The position numbers and the translations under genes were made by a program. Shown one piece after another: positions 1 to 5,313 of a DNA stretch of 11,549 nt (its first letter is position 1; each line of letters starts with the position of its first letter). The notes under the pieces are model-generated. The model was not told the origin of the DNA. It was given only the letters and a program-made list of their open reading frames with translations, and ran no database searches. The stretch comes from Iamia sp038233335 (GTDB taxonomy: Bacteria; Actinomycetota; Acidimicrobiia; Acidimicrobiales; Iamiaceae). The DNA lies in contig JBBSME010000103.1 in assembly GCA_038233335.1 (NCBI GenBank), forward strand, positions 1 to 11,549. The letters are read 5' to 3'.

Positions 1-380
1 ACCTCGGACTCGTACTGGGCGGTGACGCCGGCCAGGTACTTGCGCTCGGCCTCGGGGATGCCCAGCTTCTCGTAGGTGTCCTTGATCGCGTCAGGGAGCT
101 CCTCCCACTTGTCGACCTGGGACTCCGTCGGCTTGATGTAGTAGTAGATCTGGTCGAAGAAGATCTGCGACATGTCCCCGCCCCAGGTGGGCATGGGCCG
201 CCGCTGGAAGCGGCGGAAGCTGTCGAGGCGATACTGGAGCATCCAGTCGGGCTCGCCCTTCATCCACGACATCTCGTGGAGGATGTCCTCGTTCAGCCCG
301 CGCTTGGGCTTGAAGACGTAGTCCTCTGCGTCGGACCACCCGAGCTTGTAGCGACCGAGGTCGAGGTCTTGGACTGCCAT
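1..380 (-). CDS. sufB: Fe-S cluster assembly protein SufB, N-terminal part (runs off the left edge)
   Basis: SufB is part of the SufBCD scaffold that assembles Fe-S clusters in the cytoplasm with the SufC ATPase and a cysteine desulfurase. Only the first 126 residues are visible. They read as typical SufB N-terminus: a WMLQYRL segment, FRRFQRRPMPTWGG, then FFDQIYYYIKP, then an IKDTYEKLGIPEAERKYLAG segment. The ATG at 378-380 is supported by a strong AGGAGG Shine-Dalgarno (389-394 on the plus strand) eight bases upstream. The rest of the suf operon (sufD, sufC, sufS, sufU) would be expected beyond the left edge. In many actinobacteria a SufR repressor gene sits directly upstream of sufB. Here the upstream neighbour is a protease, so any suf regulator must lie elsewhere. 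Recognition of the family is from remembered conserved blocks and is very secure. Confidence 0.95.
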   Translation of the reverse strand, partial: MAVQDLDLGRYKLGWSDAEDYVFKPKRGLNEDILHEMSWMKGEPDWMLQYRLDSFRRFQRRPMPTWGGDMSQIFFDQIYYYIKPTESQVDKWEELPDAIKDTYEKLGIPEAERKYLAGVTAQYESE

Positions 381-388
381 GCGTGGTG

Positions 389-394
389 CCTCCT
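389..394 (-). promoter_or_regulatory. Strong ribosome binding site of sufB
   Basis: AGGAGG on the minus strand, eight bases before the sufB ATG, fixes that start. A weak TACCAT hexamer at 433-438 (minus) could be the -10 box of the promoter, but no convincing -35 was found. Confidence 0.7.
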
Positions 395-493
395 GCCGGG
401 ATGCGGCGTGGTGGGCGATTTCTCCTACGCGCATGGTAGCAATTCCCGTCGCCGGTCCCTCGGTCGACAGCCGGGGACCTCGGCCTCCAGCCT

Positions 494-505
494 CGTACTG
501 GTACG
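494..505. promoter_or_regulatory. Short dyad in the sufB upstream region
   Basis: CGTAC-TG-GTACG has perfect 5-base inverted arms in the 205-base gap between sufB and the protease gene, about 115 bases upstream of the sufB ATG. It could be an operator, but a 5-base arm can occur by chance and I know no regulator with this site. The rest of the gap (381-585) shows nothing else beyond the RBS and a possible hairpin at 566-595. Confidence 0.2.
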
Positions 506-565
506 GATTCGTGGGGCCAGGACCCCGTAGACCCGCGCCACTTCGTGGGGGGTGGGCGGGGGCGC

Positions 566-595
566 CGACGCCTGAGGCCGGCCCATTAGGCGTCG
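566..595 (-). terminator. Possible hairpin at the 3' end of the protease gene
   Basis: CGACGCC (566-572) pairs with GGCGTCG (589-595) around a 16-base loop that contains the protease stop codon. There is no T-tract, so an intrinsic terminator is only a weak suggestion. Confidence 0.2.
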
Positions 596-1515
596 TCAGG
601 AGCGTCGTCGTCTGCCTCGCCTGTCTCGTCCCGCTCCACCTCGAAGGCGACGGTGACGGTGCGCTCGTCGGTGCCCCGCAGGACGGTGACCTCCACCGCG
701 GGCCGGTCGGCGGCGGCGTCGAGGGCGTCCCACAGGTCATCGACGCTGGCCACGGGGTTGCCGTCCAGCGCGGTGAGCAGGTCCCCCTCGTCGAGGCCGG
801 CCGATGCGGCCGGTGAGCCCTCGGCCACGGCCCGGATCAGCAGCCCGGCCACCTCGGGCAGGCCCACGCGACGGCGGAGCCGGGCGGCACGGGGGCCGGG
901 GACGATGACGATGCCGAGGCGCCGCGTGCGCAGGTGGTGGCCACCCAGGAGGGCGTCGACCCGCTGGCGCAGGTCGGCGTCGGCCGGCAGGGCCAGGTAG
1001 AAGCCCTCGCCCAAGCGGTGGGTGTTGAGCCCCACCAAGCGCCCCTCGGCATCGACCAACGGGCCGCCGGAGGAGCCCTGGGCCAGGGGTGCGGTGTGCT
1101 CCACCGCCCCGTTCACCCGACGACCCCGGGGGCCGCGGAAGCTGCGCCCCACGCCGGAGACGGTGCCGGCGGTGATGCGGTCGCCCCCGGCCGTGCGGGC
1201 CAGGGCGAACACGGCATCGCCCGGCTCGACCGAGGCATCGGCCCAGGTCAGTGGGGTCAGGTCGTCGGTGGGCACCTCCAGCACGACCACATCGTGGTCG
1301 GCGTCGGAGCCGACCAGGGCGGCCTGGGCGTGGCGGCCGTCGGCGAAGGTGACCTGGGTGGTGCGGTCCCGGAGGTTGTGGGCGCTGGTCAGCACCCGGT
1401 CCGGGGCGATCACCACCCCGACGCCGCGGGAGTGGCGGCCGATGGCCACAGTGGCGGGGGCGGCCGCGGCGTGGGCCGCCCGGCTGGCGGCGGCGATCTC
1501 GGTGAGGACGGACAT
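586..1515 (-). CDS. HtrA/DegP-like trypsin-fold serine protease with C-terminal PDZ domain, no signal peptide
   Basis: This 309-residue protein carries a complete chymotrypsin-type triad in order: His46 in TSAHN, Asp75 in DHDVVVLEV, and Ser149 in GSSGGP. One PDZ domain follows at about 200-290, with the typical GSPAASAGLDEGDLL segment and carboxylate-binding-loop region. The tail is very acidic (about 294-309). The predicted role is hydrolysis of misfolded or regulatory proteins. HtrA family members usually have a signal peptide or N-terminal membrane anchor. Here the N-terminus (MSVLTEIAAASRAAHAAAA) has neither a basic start followed by a hydrophobic core nor a transmembrane helix, so a cytoplasmic location is inferred. 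The ATG at 1513-1515 has a GGAG about five bases upstream. The frame stays open to 1821, but that extension overlaps the divergent regulator and looks unlike protein. The gene is divergent from the HxlR regulator at 1598 and is probably its target. Confidence 0.88.
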   Translation of the reverse strand: MSVLTEIAAASRAAHAAAAPATVAIGRHSRGVGVVIAPDRVLTSAHNLRDRTTQVTFADGRHAQAALVGSDADHDVVVLEVPTDDLTPLTWADASVEPGDAVFALARTAGGDRITAGTVSGVGRSFRGPRGRRVNGAVEHTAPLAQGSSGGPLVDAEGRLVGLNTHRLGEGFYLALPADADLRQRVDALLGGHHLRTRRLGIVIVPGPRAARLRRRVGLPEVAGLLIRAVAEGSPAASAGLDEGDLLTALDGNPVASVDDLWDALDAAADRPAVEVTVLRGTDERTVTVAFEVERDETGEADDDAPDDA

Positions 1516-1529
1516 GGGAGCTCCTAGTG

Positions 1530-1546
1530 ACTTGTGATGTGCAAGT
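1530..1546. promoter_or_regulatory. Candidate HxlR operator in the divergent protease/regulator promoter
   Basis: ACTTG-N7-CAAGT is a perfect 5-base-arm dyad, flanked by direct AGTGAC repeats at 1526-1531 and 1544-1549. It lies 15 bases upstream of the protease ATG, around the transcription start predicted from the -35/-10 pair at 1548-1575. HxlR-type regulators bind dyads of about this size next to their own or divergent genes. Assignment to this regulator is inference. Confidence 0.45.
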
Positions 1547-1547
1547 G

Positions 1548-1575
1548 ACGATAGACCCTTCCGCCGCGACCGCAA
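1548..1575 (-). promoter_or_regulatory. Possible promoter of the protease gene
   Basis: On the minus strand, TTGCGG (1570-1575), a 16-base spacer and TATCGT (1548-1553) resemble a sigma-70-type promoter. Transcription would start near 1541, inside the 17-bp dyad. The match is partial (3/6 and 4/6). Confidence 0.35.
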
Positions 1576-1597
1576 CCCCTCGCGGCAAGATGGTCCC

Positions 1598-2059
1598 GTG
1601 CCCCGCCCCCGTCGCTCCCCCACCGAGGCTCGACCCGCGGCCCGCCCGCCCGAGCCGGCACTCGTCCGTGCCGTCGAGCGGGTGGGCGATCGCTGGGTGC
1701 TGCTCATCGTGGCCGGGCTGTTGGACGGCCCCCGGCGCTTCGGCGACCTGGGCGACGGCCTGGGCGTGGCCCCCAACATCCTCACCGCCCGGCTGCGCCA
1801 GCTGGAGGAGGACGGCCTCATCGTCGCTCGGCCCTACAACCCGCGACCGGTGCGCCACGAGTACGCCCTCACCGGCCCCGGTCGGGAGCTGGCCGCCACC
1901 CTGGCCCACCTCTCGGAGTGGGGCGCCCGCCGACGGGGTGGGCCGAGCACGGCGCCGTTCCACTCCCGCTGCGGCACCGCCCTCGAGGTTCGGCCCTGGT
2001 GCTCGACCTGCGACCGCACCGTCGAGGGTGACGAGACCGCCGACGCCTACGAGGTCTGA
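1598..2059 (+). CDS. HxlR-family winged-helix transcriptional regulator with C-terminal cysteine motif
   Basis: This 153-residue DNA-binding protein has the HxlR signature: VGDRWVLLIVAGLLDGPRRF (29-48), a recognition-helix region APNILTARLRQLEEDGLI (58-75), a wing (about 79-91, ending HEYALTGPG) and a final helix ending in LSEWG (about 98-109). After the domain comes His122-X2-Cys125-X9-Cys135-X2-Cys138, a pattern I recall from many actinobacterial HxlR proteins. It probably binds zinc or senses redox or electrophiles through cysteine, as other HxlR regulators do; neither is shown here. The start is the GTG at 1598. No Shine-Dalgarno precedes it, but a weak CAAGAT box at 1586-1591 ends six bases upstream, so the mRNA may be leaderless. 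The gene is divergent from the protease with an 82-base gap holding a dyad. It ends 42 bases from the convergent methyltransferase. Confidence 0.9.
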   Translation: MPRPRRSPTEARPAARPPEPALVRAVERVGDRWVLLIVAGLLDGPRRFGDLGDGLGVAPNILTARLRQLEEDGLIVARPYNPRPVRHEYALTGPGRELAATLAHLSEWGARRRGGPSTAPFHSRCGTALEVRPWCSTCDRTVEGDETADAYEV

Positions 2060-2101
2060 GAGCAGGGCTCGGGCTGCGCACGGACCTCCGAGACCGTCGG
2101 G

Positions 2102-2764
2102 TCAGGCCGGGCGGGCCGTCGGGTCGGGATCGGCGTGGAAAGTGAACATCGGGACGCCAGGCCGGTACGGCGGTGGCGGTACGGCTAGGCGGTGCACCCC
2201 GACCCCGAAGGAACGACCGCAGGGCCCGGTCTCCAGGGCCACCTCCTCGAACCCGGATCCTGCGAACCACCCGCTGATCGTGGGCAGCACCTCGGGGTCG
2301 CGCGGGTAGCGGGTCCAGATCACGGTGGCCCCCGGAGCGCAGAGCGACGGCAGCAGGCCGACGGTGACCCGCACGTCGTCGTCGTCGACGTTGCCGAAGA
2401 TCCCGCACATGAGCACCAGGTCAGCGGGAACGGCGCCCTCGTACGCACTGGTCGACGAGGCATCGCCGCAGACGACCTCGACCGCGGTGAGGTCCGCCGC
2501 CGCGGCCCGCACCCGGGCGTCGTCGGCCAGGCGGTCGTCGACCTCGACCACCCGGGCGGTCACCTCCCCCTGTCGTGGATGGGTGGCCAGGACGTCGAGG
2601 AGGTCACGACCCTGGCCCGCGCAGCCGCTCACCACCCGGACGGGGCCCGGCGCCACCGCGTCGAGTGCCTGGGCGATGTGGTGCTGCACCACGGCCAGGC
2701 GCCCGGACAGCGACGACTCCGAGGAGTCGTAGCGCCGGTGCCACTCCACCCAGTCGGTCCCCAT
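2102..2764 (-). CDS. Class I SAM-dependent methyltransferase, substrate unknown
   Basis: This 220-residue Rossmann-fold methyltransferase shows motif I as VRVVSGCAGQGRDLLDVL (42-59), an acidic strand-2 end in VVEVDD (72-77), CGDASS (99-104) for adenine contacts, and the strand-4 block ADLVLMCGIFGNV (114-126). The order is that of class I enzymes. The whole layout matches an actinobacterial family of stand-alone small methyltransferases I have seen (WH.RYD start, LCAPGATVIWTR, FGVGVHR near the end). No substrate is known to me for that family. The ATG at 2762-2764 has no Shine-Dalgarno, but a TATCCT box ends exactly seven bases before it, suggesting a leaderless transcript. Upstream, 64 bases separate it from the mazF stop on the same strand, so it may also receive read-through from the toxin-antitoxin operon. 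The frame is open further upstream, but that part overlaps mazF. Confidence 0.82.
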   Translation of the reverse strand: MGTDWVEWHRRYDSSESSLSGRLAVVQHHIAQALDAVAPGPVRVVSGCAGQGRDLLDVLATHPRQGEVTARVVEVDDRLADDARVRAAAADLTAVEVVCGDASSTSAYEGAVPADLVLMCGIFGNVDDDDVRVTVGLLPSLCAPGATVIWTRYPRDPEVLPTISGWFAGSGFEEVALETGPCGRSFGVGVHRLAVPPPPYRPGVPMFTFHADPDPTARPA

Positions 2765-2771
2765 CGCCCGG

Positions 2772-2777
2772 AGGATA
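2772..2777 (-). promoter_or_regulatory. -10 box for a leaderless methyltransferase transcript
   Basis: TATCCT on the minus strand, with seven bases between it and the ATG at 2764, places transcription start at or next to the start codon. No clear -35 was found. Confidence 0.4.
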
Positions 2778-2828
2778 CCGACGAGGATGTCGATGGGCTG
2801 GGCGCTTTCGGTGAGAGGGGCGCTCCGC

Positions 2829-3170
2829 TCAGGTCGATAGGACGAGAGCGAGGCCTCCGTCGATCTGCTCGAGGAGCGCCGGAGGAAGGGTGCCGATCTG
2901 TTCGATGAGGTCGGCACGATCGACCGTGGCGACCTGGGTCACGTTGACGACCGAGTCCTCCGCCAGCCCGGTCAGCTCGGCCGGGAGCCCGACGTTTCCA
3001 GGCATCGCCGCCAGGCGCTGGTTGGAGGTCACCGCGACCACGATCACGGTGCGGAGGCGGCTCTGGTTGAAGCGGTCGGACTGGACCACAATGGCAGGCC
3101 GGCGCATCGCCGGCGCCGAGCCCCGTGGGTCACCGAAGTCGGTCCACCAGACCTGACCCCGCTCGATCAC
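2829..3170 (-). CDS. MazF/PemK-family type II toxin, predicted mRNA endoribonuclease
   Basis: This 113-residue protein has the classic MazF layout: the N-terminal strand IERGQVWWTDFGDPRGSAP (2-20), then RRPAIVVQSDRFN (23-35), then TVIVVAVTSN (41-50), and a late QVATVDRADLIEQIGTLP (79-96). Arg24 and Thr48 correspond to the catalytic Arg and Thr of known MazF ribonucleases. Toxins of this family cut single-stranded RNA at short motifs and are neutralised by the upstream-encoded antitoxin. The GTG start (3168-3170) overlaps the antitoxin stop as GTGA, the usual translational coupling in such operons. Length and motifs are intact, so it should be active. The cleavage specificity cannot be read from the sequence. 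Confidence 0.93.
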   Translation of the reverse strand: MIERGQVWWTDFGDPRGSAPAMRRPAIVVQSDRFNQSRLRTVIVVAVTSNQRLAAMPGNVGLPAELTGLAEDSVVNVTQVATVDRADLIEQIGTLPPALLEQIDGGLALVLST

Positions 3171-3415
3171 TCCCGGTCGGCCTCGGCGAGCGTCCGCCGA
3201 GCGGCAGCTCTGAGGAAGGCGAGGTTCTCGTCTGCCTCCTGGTCGACGTCGGCCAGCACCGCGTCGATCTGCTCGGTTATGTCATGCCGTTCGAGCTGGT
3301 CGGCCCATCGTCGGGCCGCGGTCGCATAGAACTCACTGCGAGAGATCCCCAATCGCCGAGCCGCGGCATCGGCTCGCTCGAAGATGGGGTCGGGGACGGA
3401 GATGGCCGTCTTCAT
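3167..3415 (-). CDS. Ribbon-helix-helix antitoxin of the MazF toxin
   Basis: This 82-residue antitoxin begins MKTAISVPDPIFERADAAAR, the beta-strand plus first helix of a CopG/MetJ-type ribbon-helix-helix domain. RRLGISRSEFYATAARRWADQL (20-41) is the second helix. The acidic, helical C-terminal half (about 45-82) would wrap and block the toxin. It should also bind and repress its own promoter, as other such antitoxins do. The start chosen is the ATG at 3413-3415, because an excellent -10 box (TATACT, 3423-3428) ends seven bases before it and because family members start MKTAIS. The ATG at 3419-3421, two codons earlier, is the alternative. The antitoxin is of the ribbon-helix-helix type rather than the AbrB-like fold of classical MazE. 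The stop overlaps the toxin GTG. Confidence 0.9.
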   Translation of the reverse strand: MKTAISVPDPIFERADAAARRLGISRSEFYATAARRWADQLERHDITEQIDAVLADVDQEADENLAFLRAAARRTLAEADRE

Positions 3416-3422
3416 GGACATC

Positions 3423-3428
3423 AGTATA
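3423..3428 (-). promoter_or_regulatory. -10 box of the toxin-antitoxin operon, leaderless
   Basis: TATACT on the minus strand matches the -10 consensus at five of six positions and lies seven bases before the ATG at 3415. The AT-rich stretch stands out in otherwise very GC-rich DNA. A -35 box is not obvious. Confidence 0.6.
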
Positions 3429-3467
3429 ACCAGGTCGTACCCCCGGCGTCCGAGGCCGGCATCGAGC

Positions 3468-4544
3468 TCAGAGACGCGGCTTGAGGGGGGCGTGGTCGAG
3501 GTCGTGGAGCACGTGGCGGGCGAAGCGGTCGCACTCGGCGGCGTGGGGGTAGCCGGAGAAGATGAAGGCGTCGATGCCGGCGTCCCGGTACCGCTCGATG
3601 GTCGCCCGCACCTGGTCGGGATCGCCCACGATGGCCGCGCCGGCACCCGAGCGGGCCTTGCCCACGCCGGTCCAGAGGTGGTCCTCGGCGAAGCCGTCGT
3701 CGTCCGCGCCCTCCCGCAGCTCGGCCTGGCGAGCCACCCCGGCCGAGGCCGAGTCCAGGCTGCGCTCCCGGATGCGACGCCCCTCCTCCGCGTCGACGGC
3801 CGCGATGAGCGAGGCCGCAGCGGCCCGGGCCTCGGCCTCTGTCTCCCGCACGATGACGTGGCTGCGGAACCCAAGCTCCAGGTCGCGGCCGTGGGCCGCG
3901 GCCCGGGCCCGCATGTCCTCGGCGAGGGTCGCGGTGGCGGCGACCGTGTCGGGCCACATGAGGTAGACGTCGGCCGCCTCGGCCGCCACCTCCTTGGCCG
4001 GCTCGGACAGGCCCCCGAAGTAGAGCGGGGGGCAGCGTCCGTCGACGGTACCGATCCGGGGCGGCTCGAGCTCCAGGTCGACGAACTCGCCGTGGTGGGC
4101 CACGGGACGTCGGTCGAGCAGGTCGCGGAGCACCGTCATCACCTCGCGGGTGCGCTGGTACCGGGGCTCGCTGGGCAACGTCTCGCCGGGGACCTCGGAG
4201 GAGATGATGTTGATGGTGAGGCGGCCCTCCAGCATCTGGTCGATGGTGGCCAGCTGACGGGCCATCTGGGGCACGACCAGCTCGCCCACCCGCACGGCGA
4301 GCAGGAGGTGCAGCCGGCGCACCAAGGGGGCCAGGGCGGCGGCGAAGGCGACGGAGTCGATCCCGAGGGCGTAGCCCGAGGGGAGCAGGATGTTGTCGTA
4401 GCCGTGCTCCTCAGCGGCCAGCGCGATCGTGCGGCAGTGGGGCCAGGAGGAGCGGAGGGCCTCGTCGGCCACGCCCAGGCGCTCGTAGTCGTCGTCGCAC
4501 AGAGCGGCGAACCAGCTGACCTCGATCGGCTCCCGCCCGTTCAT
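3468..4544 (-). CDS. LLM-class flavin-dependent monooxygenase, SsuD (alkanesulfonate monooxygenase)-like
   Basis: This 358-residue TIM-barrel enzyme of the bacterial luciferase-like superfamily uses FMNH2 and O2, classically to release sulfite from alkanesulfonates. Recognisable blocks are LAAEEHGYDNILLPSG (42-57), LLLAVRVGELVVPQMARQLA (80-99), EGRLTINIISSEVPGE (106-121), PPLYFGGLSEPAKEVAAEAA (172-191) with DVYLMWPD (192-199), and IVGDPDQVRATIERYRDAGI (305-324) followed by DAFIFSGYPH. These are the hallmarks of the SsuD branch and the length is normal. The actual substrate is not proven. The ATG (4542-4544) overlaps the stop of the upstream aldo/keto reductase remnant as ATGA, so translation was coupled to a gene that is now broken. 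No flavin reductase or sulfonate transporter lies in the window. The 3' end is 52 bases from the antitoxin start. Confidence 0.9.
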   Translation of the reverse strand: MNGREPIEVSWFAALCDDDYERLGVADEALRSSWPHCRTIALAAEEHGYDNILLPSGYALGIDSVAFAAALAPLVRRLHLLLAVRVGELVVPQMARQLATIDQMLEGRLTINIISSEVPGETLPSEPRYQRTREVMTVLRDLLDRRPVAHHGEFVDLELEPPRIGTVDGRCPPLYFGGLSEPAKEVAAEAADVYLMWPDTVAATATLAEDMRARAAAHGRDLELGFRSHVIVRETEAEARAAAASLIAAVDAEEGRRIRERSLDSASAGVARQAELREGADDDGFAEDHLWTGVGKARSGAGAAIVGDPDQVRATIERYRDAGIDAFIFSGYPHAAECDRFARHVLHDLDHAPLKPRL

Positions 4545-4942
4545 GGGAGGGGCACGCCTTCGGAGGCGACGATGATCCGGTAGCAGTCCTCCCGGTCGAG
4601 GTGGACGGTCGCCACCGCCTCGACCAGCGCGGGCACCCGCTCGGGCTGCTGCGAGCCGAGCAGGGCGACCGGCCGAGCCGGGAAGCACAGGGCGAAGGCC
4701 ACGGCGATGGTGGGTCGATCCACGGCCTCCCTCGCGGCCAGCTCGTCGAGCAGCGTGCCCAGCTCGGGCGACAGGTCCTCGCCAGTGGCCACCCGGCCAC
4801 CGGCGAGCGGGCTCCAGGCCAGGACGGTGAGGTCGAGCCGTGCGGCCAGGTCGAGGGTGCCGTCGCGCCGGTCTGCCCCCTGCACTCTGCGGCTGTGCAC
4901 GGCGCCGACCCTAGAACGCGCTGACCGGCGGGGGTCACCCAC
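4541..4942 (-). pseudogene. Aldo/keto reductase, C-terminal remnant only
   Basis: The open frame has up to 133 residues. From about residue 27 it matches the C-terminal third of a YdhF-type aldo/keto reductase: DGTLDLAARLDLTVLAWSPL (28-47), AGGRVATG, a TLLDELAA helix, TIAVAFALCFPARPVALLGS (78-97) and QQPERVPALVEAV (98-110), then YRIIVASEGVPLP. The QPER block belongs to the NADPH-binding end. A full enzyme has about 290-310 residues. The first two thirds, with the catalytic Asp-Tyr-Lys-His set, are absent, so it cannot be an active reductase. The first 26 residues do not resemble the family, and the apparent GTG at 4942 lies inside the neighbouring SecD-like remnant, so a break point near 4860-4910 is likely. 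The stop overlaps the monooxygenase ATG, pointing to a former two-gene oxidoreductase operon. Confidence 0.75.
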
Positions 4943-5216
4943 CCAGTGTCGCCACCAGGTCTTCGGCCTCGCCCTGGGTGAAGCCGGATGCGGCGCCGCC
5001 GCTGATGACGAACTCGTCGTCGGCGAGGTCGCGGCTGTTCACGGCCGGGGCGGAGACGACCTCGTCGTCGAGGACGATGGCCAGCTGGCCCTGGTCCCTG
5101 CCGCCCGGCACCCCGGGGCACTCCGGCGCCGCATCGGCGCAGGCGTTGAAGACGGCGTTGGCCCGGTCCTGGGCTTCCACCACGATGGTGGCGACCCAGA
5201 TCCACCGACATCGCAT
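4935..5216 (-). pseudogene. SecD-like P1 head-domain fragment
   Basis: This 93-residue frame includes FNACADAAPECPG (23-35), GQLAIVLDDEVVSAPAVNSR (43-62) and GFTQGEAEDLVATL (78-91). These are the signature segments of the periplasmic P1 head domain of SecD, the export-assisting Sec subunit, and of small lipoproteins sharing that domain. The visible part has no signal peptide, lipobox or membrane helices, and ends at the point where SecD would continue towards its first membrane helices. It is therefore at best a fragment and cannot function as SecD. The ATG at 5214-5216 is only the first in-frame ATG of the recognisable part. The alternative is an isolated small SecD-P1-like protein that lost its N-terminus. 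It overlaps the aldo/keto reductase remnant by eight bases and is divergent from the oxidoreductase at 5314, with 97 bases between. Confidence 0.6.
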
Positions 5217-5299
5217 GGCCGGGACGGTAGCGGCCGTCCGTCTCGGAGGCCGGCCCGACCGGCGGGAGCACTGCTCGGACGGCCAGCCGAGCGCGTCGC

Positions 5300-5305
5300 T
5301 ACGCT
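5300..5305 (+). promoter_or_regulatory. -10 box of the Gfo/Idh/MocA gene, possibly leaderless
   Basis: TACGCT lies eight bases before the ATG at 5314, which has no Shine-Dalgarno. The arrangement resembles the leaderless starts on the minus strand of this window. Confidence 0.35.
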
Positions 5306-5313
5306 CCCGGCCC

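Noticed and set aside
737..1963. A 408-codon minus-strand frame across the protease and regulator
   Set aside because: It overlaps two well-supported genes and its translation is Arg/Gly/Pro repeats typical of a shifted frame.
2713..2730. Dyad ACGACTCC-GA-GGAGTCGT inside the methyltransferase gene
   Set aside because: It lies in codons for a Ser/Glu-rich stretch (DSSESS) where repeated serine codons produce such symmetry. There is no promoter context.
3384..4583. A 399-codon plus-strand frame opposite the monooxygenase
   Set aside because: Composition is Gly/Val/His/Gln-rich without motifs, while the opposite strand encodes a full SsuD-like enzyme.
3423..5305. TCGGAC found 19 bases upstream of both the antitoxin and the oxidoreductase -10 boxes
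   Set aside because: The spacing is longer than usual for a -35 element and only two of the leaderless genes show it, so chance is likely in GC-rich DNA.
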